A DNA stretch of 64,000 bases from Pseudahrensia aquimaris (GCF_042676045.1 NZ_JBHTJV010000009.1:248001-312000); one strand, 5' to 3'; numbered from the stretch's first letter, positions 25,183 to 35,270 are shown. Notes: a model not told the origin generated them from the sequence alone. Program-made: numbers and translations.

Positions 25183-26298
25183 TTACAGAACGACGACTTT
25201 GGTTCCGTTTGGAACCCGCTTATAGAGGTCGATCACGTCTTGGTTCATAAGGCGGATACAGCCAGATGATGCTGCGGTACCAATGGAACTCCACTCAGGT
25301 GTGCCATGCAGGCGGTAGAGCGTGTCGACGTTGCCCTGCATCAGATACAACGCACGAGCGCCAAGCGGGTTGGTTGGCCCGCCGGGCATACCGCCATTAT
25401 CGACACCCCATTTAGCAAGATCGGGACGACGTTCGATCATTTCGGCAGGTGGTGTCCATTTTGGCCACTCCTGCTTCCAGCCGATGTGCGCTTCGCCCGA
25501 CCATTCAAAACCGGCCTTGCCGACACCGATGCCATAACGCATGGCCTTGCCACCAGGCTGGACGAGATAGAGAAACTTGCCATGCGGATCGACAACCAGC
25601 GTGCCCGGTTTGTGGGACGTGCGGTAGTTCACCACTTGCCGGAAATTCCGCTTGTTCATCTTAGAGACGGGGATTGCCGCGACTGGAAAACCGCCATCAA
25701 CACGGGCTTTGTAATCGCTGATGTTGGCCAGCGCCGGATCAGACAGAGCGAAAAGGCGTCGCGAATTATCAGGCTTATCAGCGTCTTTGCGCTCCAGAGC
25801 ACGACGGGCATCGGCCCGTTGACTTGCACGCTCAGCTGCCTTGCGATCGCGCTCCGCTTGCGCGAAGCGGCGTTCAGCTTCTCGTTTGTCATTGCGCGCT
25901 TTGGTAACGGCACGCTCAGCGCGCTCTTGGCGCCGTTCTGCCCGGCGTAGGCTGCGTTCTGCCCGACGCAAGGAGCGTTTCGCGCTGCGCAGAGCCCGCT
26001 TGTCAGCACGAACCGCCTTTTTCGCCGTATCTTTGCGTTTGGTTGAGATATTGCGCTTCAGCCGACGTTCGTTACGGGCAATGTCGCGCTCGAGTTTGGC
26101 AACTTCCCGTTTCGCTTGTCGAACTTCACTGCGGGCGCTGCGAACGTCAGCCCGTGCCGCGCTTCGTTTAGCTGAGACGGACGAAATTGATGGACCTGTA
26201 TAGCCGGAGACTGAGCGGCTGGATGACGAACACCCTGCCGCGAACAGAGCCAAAACAAGGACCAGCGGCGTGAAGACTTTTGAAAAACCGGAAAACAT
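25183..26298 (-). CDS. L,D-transpeptidase lipoprotein (YkuD domain)
   Basis: The 371-residue protein begins with a lipoprotein signal (LVLVLALFAAGC; the Cys at about residue 23 would be lipidated). A long, highly charged R/K/A/E-rich coiled coil at about residues 40-170 follows, with repeated RRAERSLRRAERR-type heptads. The C-terminal YkuD domain has KPGTLVVDPHGKFLYLV, the histidine of YRLHGTPEW and the catalytic SSGCIRLMN cysteine motif. Such enzymes make 3-3 cross-links in peptidoglycan or attach proteins to it. The coiled coil may span the periplasm or bind the wall; that is inference. A terminator-like hairpin follows the stop. Confidence 0.92.
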   Translation of the reverse strand: MFSGFSKVFTPLVLVLALFAAGCSSSSRSVSGYTGPSISSVSAKRSAARADVRSARSEVRQAKREVAKLERDIARNERRLKRNISTKRKDTAKKAVRADKRALRSAKRSLRRAERSLRRAERRQERAERAVTKARNDKREAERRFAQAERDRKAAERASQRADARRALERKDADKPDNSRRLFALSDPALANISDYKARVDGGFPVAAIPVSKMNKRNFRQVVNYRTSHKPGTLVVDPHGKFLYLVQPGGKAMRYGIGVGKAGFEWSGEAHIGWKQEWPKWTPPAEMIERRPDLAKWGVDNGGMPGGPTNPLGARALYLMQGNVDTLYRLHGTPEWSSIGTAASSGCIRLMNQDVIDLYKRVPNGTKVVVL

Positions 26299-26571
26299 CT
26301 TTTAACCCATTATAATAAAGGCGCTTTACAGCCTTAGGACGACATATACGCATTACTTCGCCCGCATCCCCCAATGCGCTTGTGCGAGCTATCTACCAAT
26401 TTGTGCGTCTGTGAACAAACGAATCATGGGGATTCGAGCTCTGCAAACTCTCAAATCGTTTCAGGTGAGACATTTTTGCACCAACGCTTTTGCAAGCGCG
26501 GTTAAGGGTATTTGACACCGCTGATTGATCTGTCACCTTTTGAAATAGGAAGAACAAAAGGAGATTCGGCG
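26299..26571. other. Divergent promoter region, L,D-transpeptidase / mmcB
   Basis: These 273 bases separate two divergent genes. A TTGACA lies at 26512-26517, but the bases 17 after it (around 26535-26540) are a poor -10 match. AAGGAG lies 8 bases before the GTG at 26572. No other structure stood out. Confidence 0.4.
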
Positions 26572-27069
26572 GTGCCGATTGTGTCACTTGCTCAAGACAA
26601 CCCATTTGTCGACGGGCGCCAGTCCGAGCGGGCGCTAGCAGTTCGCACAGGGGTGGAGCGTCATTTAAGCGAGGCCGGATGGGTGACCTTGCCCGAATTA
26701 ACGCTCAGAACCGGACGTCGCGCGGATCTGGTAGCTTTGTCGCCAAAAGGCGAGGTGATGATTGTTGAGGTGAAGTCTTCGTTGGCTGATCTTAGAGCGG
26801 ATGCAAAATGGCCAGACTATTTCGATTTTTGCGATCGGCTGTATTTCGCAACCCTGCCGGATGTTCCAATGGACGAATTTCCTGCTGAGGCCGGCTTGAT
26901 GATTGCTGATGCCTATGGAGCAGAAGAAATTCGGCCATGCGTGGACGCTAAAATGCCAGCCGCACGGCGTAAGGAGGTCCATCTACGTTTTGCTCGCGCC
27001 AGTGCCATCCGCCTCGCACGTTGCTGTGCCCATGCAGGATTGGCCGCAGAGCAATTTTCCGACGATTAG
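26572..27069 (+). CDS. mmcB: MmcB family DNA repair nuclease-like protein
   Basis: The 165-residue protein has the PD-(D/E)xK nuclease core: RRADLVALSPKGEVMIVEVKSS, with D and E-x-K at the expected spacing, then DFCDRLYFATLPDVP and PAEAGLMIADAYGAE. MmcB in Caulobacter is a DNA-damage-induced repair protein linked to mitomycin C resistance. The start is set at the GTG at 26572, preceded by AAGGAG with an 8-base spacer; the frame is open upstream to 26512. I did not see a clear LexA box upstream. It is convergent with actR. Confidence 0.8.
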   Translation: MPIVSLAQDNPFVDGRQSERALAVRTGVERHLSEAGWVTLPELTLRTGRRADLVALSPKGEVMIVEVKSSLADLRADAKWPDYFDFCDRLYFATLPDVPMDEFPAEAGLMIADAYGAEEIRPCVDAKMPAARRKEVHLRFARASAIRLARCCAHAGLAAEQFSDD

Positions 27070-27089
27070 GCCCGAGCGCGTTGACTGGA

Positions 27090-27647
27090 TTAGCGGGGCG
27101 CACGCTTTGCAAGAATGCGCTGCAATGTGCGGCGGTGCATGTTGAGACGTCTGGCTGTTTCGGACACATTGCGGTCACACAATTCGTAAACGCGCTGAAT
27201 GTGCTCCCAGCGCACACGGTCTGCCGACATCGGATTTTCCGGCGGTGCAGCCTTGTCGTCGGGGCTTTGCATCAGTGCATTAAGAATGTCGTCGGCATCC
27301 GCGGGTTTTGCGAGATAGTCAATCGCACCCAATTTCACTGCCGTCACTGCTGTTGCGATGTTGCCGTAGCCAGTTAGCACGATCACGCGGGTTTGGGCTT
27401 GGCGAGCTTGCAGGGCTTCCACCACATCGAGACCATTGCCGTCTTCCAAGCGCATATCGACAACTGCATAGTCGGGCTCGGCCGCCCGAACGGCCGCCAT
27501 GCCGTCAGCCACTGTTTCCGCCATGGTGACCGCAAAGCCACGGCCTTCCATAGCACGGCCAAGACGTTGCAAAAATGGACGGTCATCGTCCACCAAGAGC
27601 AAGGTTGGGGTGTTGGTTAGATCGGCAGGATCGGCAGTTTCCGTCAT
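27090..27647 (-). CDS. actR: Redox response regulator ActR/RegA
   Basis: The 185-residue regulator has a receiver domain (LLLVDDDRPF acidic pocket, VVDMRLEDGNGLD with the phosphorylated Asp, VLTGYGNIATAV, YLAKPAD) joined by a proline-rich linker to a Fis-type helix-turn-helix (EHIQRVYELCDRNVSETARRLNMHRRTLQRILAKRAPR). The RVRWEHIQRVYE and LNMHRRTLQRIL pattern is almost invariant in the RegA/ActR/PrrA group, which controls redox, acid-tolerance and respiration genes. It lies 143 bases downstream of actS on the same strand. Confidence 0.95.
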   Translation of the reverse strand: MTETADPADLTNTPTLLLVDDDRPFLQRLGRAMEGRGFAVTMAETVADGMAAVRAAEPDYAVVDMRLEDGNGLDVVEALQARQAQTRVIVLTGYGNIATAVTAVKLGAIDYLAKPADADDILNALMQSPDDKAAPPENPMSADRVRWEHIQRVYELCDRNVSETARRLNMHRRTLQRILAKRAPR

Positions 27648-27790
27648 AGCAGGGTCCGTCGTCTCAAATTGTTCAAATCAATTGGGTCGTTCTATTAACG
27701 AGTATGTGGGGAATTTGGTTTCTTAATCAAATAAATGCAGTCAAAAATGCCAACTTGTCGCATATTTGTCCTGCCAACATCCGGCGCGCA

Positions 27791-29104
27791 TCAAGAGTTG
27801 ATGCCGCGCTCGAAAGCCTCGCGTGGCCAGACGATTGAGACCCGAGCACCACCGTTTTCACTGCCCTTGGCCTGACGGTTCTTGAAAGTTACCGAAGCAC
27901 CGCTGCGTTCGATGAGCGTCTTGGCGATGAAAAGGCCAAGCCCCAGGCCAGAATCATGCGTGCTGCGGCCTTTCGGGCGGGTGGTTATGAAAGGTTCGCC
28001 AATGCGGTTAATGACATCTGGTGAGAATCCGCGGCCATCATCGTCAACAGTGATGGAAATGGAATGCTTATCCCAAGCGGTTGTTACGCGAACATTCTGC
28101 AGCGCAAAATCCACCGCATTGTCGATGATATTGCCAAGGCCATAGTGCACGCCGGGGCTGCGCAGCATCAGCGGGCTTGGCTGCTCGCCTTCTTCAATGA
28201 TGTCGATGGTGACGCCGAAATTACGCAATGGGGCGCAGGTTTCTTCCACCAGCGCCGCAAGGCTCTGGCGCTCAATCATCTCGGCGCCCTCGCTGTTGAG
28301 GGACTTCAGCGTCTGCAAGATCTGCCGACACCTCTCCGCCTGTTCGCGCAACAGCGTTGCGTCTTCACGCAGAGGGCTATCGACGGGCAATTCGTGGTGC
28401 ATTTCTTTTGACACAAGCGCGATGGTTGCCAGCGGAGTGCCGAGCTCGTGAGCCGCAGCGGCCGCTAGTCCATCAAGTGCGTTCAAGTGCTTCTCGCGTT
28501 GCAAAATAAGTTCTGTTGCGGAAAGCGCATCCGCCAGTTTTCGTGATTCCTGTGCAACCCGAAAACAATAGATTGCCGTGAAAGCGAGCGTGCAAACCAG
28601 AGCGACCCAGAATCCCGCCACATACAGGCGGGGCAGGCGCAGCGGGTCCGCGGTGTCCCAAGGCAGCGGCAGATGGAAAAATGCTAGTAGGCTGACGATA
28701 CCAACTGCGAGAAACCCGAGCATCACTATGTGGCGACGCAGAAGCGAGGTTGATGACACGACCACCGGCACGATCAGCAAAATCGCAAACGGATTTTGCA
28801 AACCGCCTGTCAGGAATAAGAGATTGCCCAATTGCAGCAGATCGAAAGCCAGCAGCATGAACGCGCCTTCACCTGGCAGGCGATGGTTGGCGCGGTAGCG
28901 CTTGGCGAGAAACAGGTTCAGCGCTGCCGATAAAGCAACCAGCAGCAGGCAAAGTGCCCATTGCATCGGATAGTTAAAGCCGAAGGCAATCACCAGGACA
29001 GCCCCCACTTGTCCGATAATCGCATACCACCGCAAGCGGATCAGTGTATCGAGGCGGATCAAAACCCGCTCCGGCAGGGCGGCTTGTATGGTTTGATCGG
29101 GCAT
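27791..29104 (-). CDS. actS: Redox sensor histidine kinase ActS/RegB
   Basis: The 437-residue kinase has six membrane helices in its first 190 residues, including the quinone-responsive motif GGLQNPFAIL of RegB-type sensors. The H-box is AAAAHELGTPLATIALVSKEM with the phosphorylated His. N, G1 and G2 boxes follow as GLGNIIDNAVDFA, ITVDDDGRGFSPD and SGLGLGLFIAKTL. RegB kinases answer to the redox state of the quinone pool and phosphorylate RegA/ActR. The ATG at 29104 has GGAAG 5 bases upstream; the frame is open to 29293. The conserved redox-box cysteine region near the H-box was not clearly found. Confidence 0.94.
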   Translation of the reverse strand: MPDQTIQAALPERVLIRLDTLIRLRWYAIIGQVGAVLVIAFGFNYPMQWALCLLLVALSAALNLFLAKRYRANHRLPGEGAFMLLAFDLLQLGNLLFLTGGLQNPFAILLIVPVVVSSTSLLRRHIVMLGFLAVGIVSLLAFFHLPLPWDTADPLRLPRLYVAGFWVALVCTLAFTAIYCFRVAQESRKLADALSATELILQREKHLNALDGLAAAAAHELGTPLATIALVSKEMHHELPVDSPLREDATLLREQAERCRQILQTLKSLNSEGAEMIERQSLAALVEETCAPLRNFGVTIDIIEEGEQPSPLMLRSPGVHYGLGNIIDNAVDFALQNVRVTTAWDKHSISITVDDDGRGFSPDVINRIGEPFITTRPKGRSTHDSGLGLGLFIAKTLIERSGASVTFKNRQAKGSENGGARVSIVWPREAFERGINS

Positions 29105-29187
29105 ATCGGCTTCCGGAGGGTTGGCGTGGTTCTTTGCTACCCGAAACGACATGGCGCTGGCGACATCTAAAGTGCCGCATCGAGCGC

Positions 29188-31659
29188 CTATTTTCGAGGC
29201 TTGGCCCGTTGGGTGGGTTCTGCCTCCAGTGGATTTTCCGGCCAGGGATGTTTGGGATAGCGCCCGCGAAGGTCCGCACGGACATCTGCCCAAGAGCCAC
29301 GCCAGAAGCCGGGCAGATCGCTGGTAATCTGGATCGGTCGTCCTGCGGGGGAAAGAAGCTCGATCTCCAACGCAAACGTGCCGTCGATGATCGTGGGATG
29401 GGCCGTCAGGCCAAACAATTCTTGAGGCCGCACGGCAATGACGGCTTTGGCCGCTGAAAAGATGATCGGAATTTTCGAACCCGTAGGTGCCGTGAAATGC
29501 GATGGCAAGATCCGGTCAAGATCCCTCACGGAGCCAAGACCTGAGCGCAGCAGGAGCGCGTTGCTCAACGTCCCGTCCGCCAGCTCCTTCAGCGATGTGC
29601 GCCCCGCAATAAAGGGTTCCAGCCATTCGTCTAATTCATCGATCAGAGCGGCTTCACAAAAGCGCTTTGGTGTATCAGCGCCTGTATGGTGCGCTGTCCA
29701 AAAGCGCAAGCGCTCTAGCAACGCCCAGTCCGCCTTTTGCCAAGGCAAGGCGTCGAGACCCTGTTCGCGCACTGCATGGATCAAGGCGTCTGTGATATCC
29801 TCAGCGGACGGGGAAAAGCCGCGCGGTTTTTCCAGCGGCAGTACGCCGAATTTCCGCACTTCTGCACCCAGCAATTTCCCTTTGCTCCCATCAAACCGAG
29901 TGCTTCGAACGGTTGCAATTTCTGCTTCGAAACGGCTCAGCAGGTCTGCTTTTTCAATCGCGGCCGCGGAAACGATCCGGGCCGCACCGGCGCGGCCGAT
30001 CATGTCTGCCACCACCAGATAATCCTGCGCTGCCAGCGGTTCGATTGCATCAATTTCCGCGCCCCGTCCGTTCGCAAGCGTGTAGCGGATCATGCCGTTT
30101 GGGGATTGTCCGCCCCGCTGCGCGACCCGCTCAGAAAAGGCCAGCGCCAATGTCACGCCAACGCTTTCGCTCTCGGCCTGTGCCTTGCCAACTTGAGCGG
30201 CCAAGCGTTTGGCGAGCGTTTGCATCTGCTGACTGCGCTTATCGCGGCCTGATTTTACCCTCGCCAAGCGGCTTTCAACATCAACCGCTGCTCCGCCCAA
30301 GCCGCGCTCCTGAAGCACCAGGGCGAGCAGCGTGGCCTCTTGGGGATTAGCGCTGGATGCAATCATATGTGCCAGCCGTGGTGGCATGGGCAGGCGCGCC
30401 AGCATCCGGCCATGCTCTGTCAAACTTCCTTCAGCCGAAAGCGCGCCGAGCTTTCTCAACAGCGCGGTCGCCTCGTTCCAAGCCGGTGCAGGCGGCGGGT
30501 CAAGCCATATCAGTTGTGCGGGATTGGCAACCCCCCAATCGGCCAGCGTAAGCACAAGGTCTGTCAGGTCCGCATTAATGATTTCAGGCGGTGCGGTTTT
30601 CGGGAGGGATGCCGTCTGCTGCTCCCGCCAAAGCCGGATAGCCCGTCCCGGCCCCAGCCGCCCGGCGCGCCCGGCCCTTTGCGCGATTGAAGCCTGATCT
30701 GACCGCACGGTTTGCAATCGGGTCAGACCTGTGGCCAGTTCGTGGAACGGTAGGCGTGACAGGCCGGAATCGATGACTGTGGTGATGCCGTCGATAGTGA
30801 GCGACGTCTCCGCAATGGCGCTCGCCAAAACGACTTTGCGCCGTCCCGATGGGCTTGGCTGAATGGCGGCGTCTTGTTCAGCCGAAGATAAGGCGCCGTA
30901 GAGCCGAAGCAAATCTGTATCGTTCGGCAGCGTGTCTTTCAGTACTTCAAACGCGCGTTCGATTTCTCGCTGGCCGGGCAGAAAGCACAAGATGCTGCCG
31001 GTATTGGCTTGGACGATTTCCGCTCGAACGGCAGACGCCATTTGCGCCTCTACCGCTTCTTTTACTCGGCCTTCGCGGTAGACGATCTCGACGGGATATT
31101 GCCGCCCTGCGCTTTCGATCACTTGCGCATCGATTGTATGCGCCACCTGCCCACCATCCAACGTTGCGGACATGGGAATGAGACGCAGATCTTCGCGCAA
31201 GCCCGTTTGCAAATCGAGACACAGCGCGAGCGCCAGATCGCTGTCGAGGCTACGCTCGTGAAATTCGTCAAACAGGATGCAAGCCACGTCTTCCAAGCCC
31301 GGATCGGACGCCAACATGCGTGTGAACACGCCCTCGGTGACAACTTCTATTTCGGTCTTTGCGGATATTTTCGTGTCGAACCGGACCCGATAGCCAACCG
31401 TTTCGCCCACATTTTCACCAAGCAGGCTGGCCATGCGACTGGCCGCACCTCTGGCTGCCAAGCGGCGCGGTTCCAGCACGATGATCTTGCGCCCCTCCCG
31501 CCAAGGAGCGTCCAACAGCGCCAGTGGCACGATGGTTGTCTTGCCCGCTCCCGGTGGAGCGATAAGAACGGCCCGCGATTGCGTCTCCAGCAAGCGCAGT
31601 AGATCGCCCAGCTTTTCATGGATGGGAAGGTCTGACACAGATGGTGGAAGTGAGATCAT
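29188..31659 (-). CDS. hrpB: ATP-dependent helicase HrpB
   Basis: The 823-residue DEAH-type helicase has motif I APPGAGKTT, Ia LEPRRLAAR, the DEFHER box (motif II), SATLDG (motif III), motif V IAETSLTIDGITTVIDSG and motif VI QRAGRAGRLGPG. The C-terminal HrpB domain holds PPRLAHMI, LARLP and the RRSVRQ-like tail. HrpB is a predicted RNA helicase of uncertain role in bacteria. Length is typical. The neighbours are actS downstream and an ABC-type importer upstream, all on the minus strand. Confidence 0.95.
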   Translation of the reverse strand: MISLPPSVSDLPIHEKLGDLLRLLETQSRAVLIAPPGAGKTTIVPLALLDAPWREGRKIIVLEPRRLAARGAASRMASLLGENVGETVGYRVRFDTKISAKTEIEVVTEGVFTRMLASDPGLEDVACILFDEFHERSLDSDLALALCLDLQTGLREDLRLIPMSATLDGGQVAHTIDAQVIESAGRQYPVEIVYREGRVKEAVEAQMASAVRAEIVQANTGSILCFLPGQREIERAFEVLKDTLPNDTDLLRLYGALSSAEQDAAIQPSPSGRRKVVLASAIAETSLTIDGITTVIDSGLSRLPFHELATGLTRLQTVRSDQASIAQRAGRAGRLGPGRAIRLWREQQTASLPKTAPPEIINADLTDLVLTLADWGVANPAQLIWLDPPPAPAWNEATALLRKLGALSAEGSLTEHGRMLARLPMPPRLAHMIASSANPQEATLLALVLQERGLGGAAVDVESRLARVKSGRDKRSQQMQTLAKRLAAQVGKAQAESESVGVTLALAFSERVAQRGGQSPNGMIRYTLANGRGAEIDAIEPLAAQDYLVVADMIGRAGAARIVSAAAIEKADLLSRFEAEIATVRSTRFDGSKGKLLGAEVRKFGVLPLEKPRGFSPSAEDITDALIHAVREQGLDALPWQKADWALLERLRFWTAHHTGADTPKRFCEAALIDELDEWLEPFIAGRTSLKELADGTLSNALLLRSGLGSVRDLDRILPSHFTAPTGSKIPIIFSAAKAVIAVRPQELFGLTAHPTIIDGTFALEIELLSPAGRPIQITSDLPGFWRGSWADVRADLRGRYPKHPWPENPLEAEPTQRAKPRK

Positions 31660-31686
31660 GGGTGTGAATACCGCGATCTGGCGCGT

Positions 31687-32322
31687 TCAATCCAGTCGAA
31701 TGATCTCGCCACCGGCGGCGGTGGCATCGGCTTCATCGTGGGTGACCAGCAGCACGGGCAGGTTTTGGCGTGCAGCTTCAGCAAAAACGAAACGCCGAAC
31801 CTGATCGCGCAAATCTGTATCGAGTTTGGAGAACGGCTCGTCCAGCAACAGCGCTTTGGGGCGCGACAGCAACACCCGCATCAGCGCAACACGTGCTTTT
31901 TGACCGCCCGAAAGCGTGGCCGGATCGCGGTCAAAAAAGCCGCTCAGCTCCGCATCCTCCAGCGCTTGTTCGCAGCGCGTCCGGCGTTCAGAACCGTTGA
32001 CAGTTTGCGGGACGGCAAAGAGCAGATTTTCACCGACCGACATATGCGGGAACAGAAGCGGGTCTTGGAACAGAATACCTGTGCGGCGCTCATGAGCGGG
32101 TTTGTGGGTGATCTCCTCGCCATCGAGAAGCACATTGCCTTTGGCCTTGAATGTCGGGTCAAGAAAGCCGCCGATATAGGCAAGCAGCGATGACTTGCCG
32201 GAGCCAGATGGACCCATCAGCGTAAGCGTCTGCGACGGGGCGACATGTGCTGATACAGCCAGCAGCGCTTTGCCGTTAAGAGCGATTTCGATATCGCGCA
32301 GGACAAGGCCGGGCTCCCCCAT
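31687..32322 (-). CDS. ynjD: ABC transporter ATP-binding protein, YnjD type
   Basis: The 211-residue ATPase has Walker A GPSGSGKSS, the Q-loop LFQDPLLFPHM, signature LSGGQKARVALMR, Walker B ALLLDEPFSKLD and the H-loop VTHDEADA. Small ATPases of this length with the two partner genes upstream match the YnjDCB uptake group, related to thiamine and iron importers. The start codon overlaps the permease stop by one base, so translation is coupled. Confidence 0.88.
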   Translation of the reverse strand: MGEPGLVLRDIEIALNGKALLAVSAHVAPSQTLTLMGPSGSGKSSLLAYIGGFLDPTFKAKGNVLLDGEEITHKPAHERRTGILFQDPLLFPHMSVGENLLFAVPQTVNGSERRTRCEQALEDAELSGFFDRDPATLSGGQKARVALMRVLLSRPKALLLDEPFSKLDTDLRDQVRRFVFAEAARQNLPVLLVTHDEADATAAGGEIIRLD

Positions 32323-34007
32323 TACGACACCCCTTTCATGTCGCTGCGATTGCGGAAAAGGATAGCGGGAATAGCGGCGGCAAGAGCAAATCCAAGAAAC
32401 GGCAAAATCATCTGCACAAAGGCATAGACGCCAATCACCCGCCGATCACCCCCTGAGGCAAGTGCCACCGCTTCGGTCGTGATGGTGGGAATGCGCCCGG
32501 CACCAATCAACAGCGTTGGCAGATACTGTCCGATGGAAACCGCAAATCCCACAGCAGCAGCCACCAGAGCTGGCTTCAGCAGCATCGGAAGCCGCACCCG
32601 CCAGAACGTGCGTGTAGGACTTGCCCCAAGCCCGTGCGCCACATTGGCGAAGCGCCTGTCCCAAGCCCGCCAGGGGTCGGAGAGTGACAGGAAAACGTAG
32701 GGCAAAACGAAGATGAGATGCACAAAAACAAGCGCGGGCCAAGACGCGTCATAGCCGATAGAGACGAAGAAAATTTGCAGGCCGAACACGAACGAAACCT
32801 GCGGCACGATCAGCGGCAGGTAGATGAACAGCAGCGCCCGTGAGCCGCCTGTGCGCCCCGTGCGGGCTTCGCGCTCCAGACAGGCCAGCGTGATGATGAT
32901 GGCGACAACGGTAGCAATTGCGCCGATCCAGAGCGTATTCGACAGCGGCCCAACCATCGTAAACCAAGCGCGGCCCCAGTTTTGCAGTGTGAAATTGCGC
33001 GGTAAGGCATCGGGGAATGCCCAAAACCCCGAAACCGACCAAAGCCCCAAAATAAACAGTCCTGCGAAGATCAAGAATGCGGCGGTGACGATCAAAATTA
33101 GGCCGGCGGCGCGCAGCACAGCATCTTTTTGTACGCGTCGGCCCGATTGGCGCTGTGTCCGCATTATGCGAGCGGCAACGCGCTCGCTCACCAGCCAGAT
33201 TAGAATTGCGGTCACCGTCACGCCCAATTGCAAAACCGCTCCTGCCGACGCAACAAAGCGCAGGGCGATATCCGGGTCGCTCATCCATTGTGTTAAGCGC
33301 ACGGCCAACGTGGATGGCGTCGATGGCCCCAGAATGATCGCCACGTCCACAACCGAGGTTGCGTAGGCGATGACGGCGATAACGGCGAGGCGGATTTGTC
33401 GGTAGACCAGCGGCCATGTCGTGTGAAGGAACGCGGCAAGGCGGCCGTAACCAAACGATTGTGCGATGTGGCGTGATTGGCGTGGCCGAGTTTGTGGAAG
33501 GGCGGCCAGTGTGACCAGCAGCAGAAACGGAATTTCCTTGATGATCAAACCCGCCATCATCGACAGGCCATAAGGATCTTGCAGGATCAGCACGTCGGGC
33601 GGTCGGGTGGCTCCCGTCGCCCAGGGCGATAGCAGCCGCATGATGTAGCCCGATGGCGCAATCAGAAAGGCCAGTCCGAAGGCCGCCGCCGCATGGGGCA
33701 CCGAAAGCAGCGGCGAAATGAGATGCTGAACGCGGGCAAAAATGCGCGCACCGAACCAGCCGCTGACAAACAGAATGACAATCGTGAGCGCGATGGCTGT
33801 TGTCACCAGCCCTGTTATGAGGCTCAGCGCTGCCGAGCGCCACACGCCCGGCATGGCAAAAAGATCAGCAAAGGGTTTGGTGGAAACCTCTGTGCCGCCC
33901 AGCGAAGGCAGATAGCCGAAGGCGGGCAGCAGCGTTGCTGCCAGGCCAAACACAACGGGACCCAGCAGCAGCGCGATCGCAAAAGCGGGCGCGAAACGCA
34001 GTATCAT
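32322..34007 (-). CDS. ynjC: ABC transporter permease, YnjC type (two fused permease halves)
   Basis: The 561-residue protein contains about 12 membrane helices in two homologous halves, as in FbpB/ThiP-type permeases. Two coupling loops are visible: QSFGYGRLAAFLHTTWPLVYRQIRLA in the first half, and AHGLGASPTRTFWRVRLPMLLKPALVAA in the second (EAA-like). The substrate is unknown. It lies 27 bases downstream of the binding-protein gene and overlaps the ATPase gene. Confidence 0.88.
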   Translation of the reverse strand: MILRFAPAFAIALLLGPVVFGLAATLLPAFGYLPSLGGTEVSTKPFADLFAMPGVWRSAALSLITGLVTTAIALTIVILFVSGWFGARIFARVQHLISPLLSVPHAAAAFGLAFLIAPSGYIMRLLSPWATGATRPPDVLILQDPYGLSMMAGLIIKEIPFLLLVTLAALPQTRPRQSRHIAQSFGYGRLAAFLHTTWPLVYRQIRLAVIAVIAYATSVVDVAIILGPSTPSTLAVRLTQWMSDPDIALRFVASAGAVLQLGVTVTAILIWLVSERVAARIMRTQRQSGRRVQKDAVLRAAGLILIVTAAFLIFAGLFILGLWSVSGFWAFPDALPRNFTLQNWGRAWFTMVGPLSNTLWIGAIATVVAIIITLACLEREARTGRTGGSRALLFIYLPLIVPQVSFVFGLQIFFVSIGYDASWPALVFVHLIFVLPYVFLSLSDPWRAWDRRFANVAHGLGASPTRTFWRVRLPMLLKPALVAAAVGFAVSIGQYLPTLLIGAGRIPTITTEAVALASGGDRRVIGVYAFVQMILPFLGFALAAAIPAILFRNRSDMKGVS

Positions 34008-34034
34008 CGCTCGCCGCGCCCCATATGCTCCGGT

Positions 34035-35270
34035 TTAGTTGCCCGCGCCGTAGCGGCGGGTCCATTCTTTCTCGATTTCCGTCATCCAGCTTGGATGCGG
34101 CTCCGGCAGCATGGGGCCAAGCTCTTCGGGCTTCAAAGTTGCGATGCCGAGATCAAGAGCGGCGAAGGCGGCACGGTCGGCCTCCGGCAGTTTCGCCATG
34201 TTCAGCACGGTTGGATCGCCCCAGAAATTCGGGTCTTGCTTGCGAAGCTGGGCTTCCGGCGACAGCAGGAAATTGGCCAGCAGCAGCGCTCCCGCCTTGG
34301 CGTTTGCGTTGTAGGGAATGGCCACGAAATGTGTGTTGCCAAGGGTGCCAACGGGAAAGGTGAACGAGCGGATCGTGTCCGGCAGTTTGTTTTGCTTGAT
34401 GGAAGAAGACGCCTGCGATGGATTGAAGGCAAAGGTAATGTCCAATTCGCCATCAGCGAGCAATTGCTCCATCGCCGGATAGTTCTTCGGATAAGCCTGC
34501 CCCTGACGCCACATATTGGGGTGCAAGTCGTCCAGCACGGCAAATAACGGCGCGGTGACAGCCTCAAACTCTTCCGCCTTCACAGGCTCCAGCAATTTCG
34601 ACGGGTCCGGTGCCAGCTCGGTGAGCGCTTGCTTCAGAAAGGACGAACCAATGAAATCTGGCGGCGCAGGGTATGAAAAGCGACCCTTATTGGCAGCGGT
34701 CCATTTCGCTAATTCGATGACATTTTTCGGCAGATCTTCCGCCTTGGTGCGGGCGCTATCGTAGAAGAAAACCATCTTCGCGCCGCCCCAAGGAGATTCC
34801 ATGCCATCGGTGGGAATGGTGAAATCCACGGTAATGGTGGGTTTGTTTTCAACGTCGACATATTGCCAGTTTGGCAGCTTTTCGGCCCAACCGGGACCGT
34901 AAAGCAGGCCTTCGCTTTTCATAGCGGCAAAGTTTTCGCCATTGATCCAGATCAGATCGACGCGTCCGCCTTCGTCCTTACCAGCCGTCTTCTCTGCCAG
35001 TACCGTGGCCACTGCATTGGCTGTATCGTCAAGTTTCACATGTTCGACAGTCACGCCGTAGCGTTCCTTCATCAAACCACCGGCCCACGCGATGTAGTCG
35101 TTGATGTTCTGTGCGCCGCCCCATGCGTTCCAGTAAACCGTCTGGCTTTTGGCCGCCTCTTCGACGCTTGCCCAATTGTCGATATCAAACTCCGCCGCTT
35201 GTGCTGGGGCGGCGATGAGTGCGGAGGCAAAAAGGGCGGCTTTGAGGGTGCGAAAAGCGAATGTGGTCAT
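34035..35270 (-). CDS. ynjB: ABC transporter substrate-binding protein, YnjB type
   Basis: The 411-residue periplasmic protein has a signal peptide (LKAALFASALIAAPAQA, then AEFDIDNWASVE). Conserved features of the YnjB group are visible: VYWNAWGGAQNINDYIAW, RVDLIWINGENFAAMK, LLYGPGWAEKLPNW and FTFPVGTLGNTHFVAIPYNA. It should deliver its ligand to the YnjC/YnjD pair. The ligand is not established; thiamine-like and polyamine-like compounds have been considered for relatives. glpK lies upstream on the same strand with a 100-base gap. Confidence 0.9.
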   Translation of the reverse strand: MTTFAFRTLKAALFASALIAAPAQAAEFDIDNWASVEEAAKSQTVYWNAWGGAQNINDYIAWAGGLMKERYGVTVEHVKLDDTANAVATVLAEKTAGKDEGGRVDLIWINGENFAAMKSEGLLYGPGWAEKLPNWQYVDVENKPTITVDFTIPTDGMESPWGGAKMVFFYDSARTKAEDLPKNVIELAKWTAANKGRFSYPAPPDFIGSSFLKQALTELAPDPSKLLEPVKAEEFEAVTAPLFAVLDDLHPNMWRQGQAYPKNYPAMEQLLADGELDITFAFNPSQASSSIKQNKLPDTIRSFTFPVGTLGNTHFVAIPYNANAKAGALLLANFLLSPEAQLRKQDPNFWGDPTVLNMAKLPEADRAAFAALDLGIATLKPEELGPMLPEPHPSWMTEIEKEWTRRYGAGN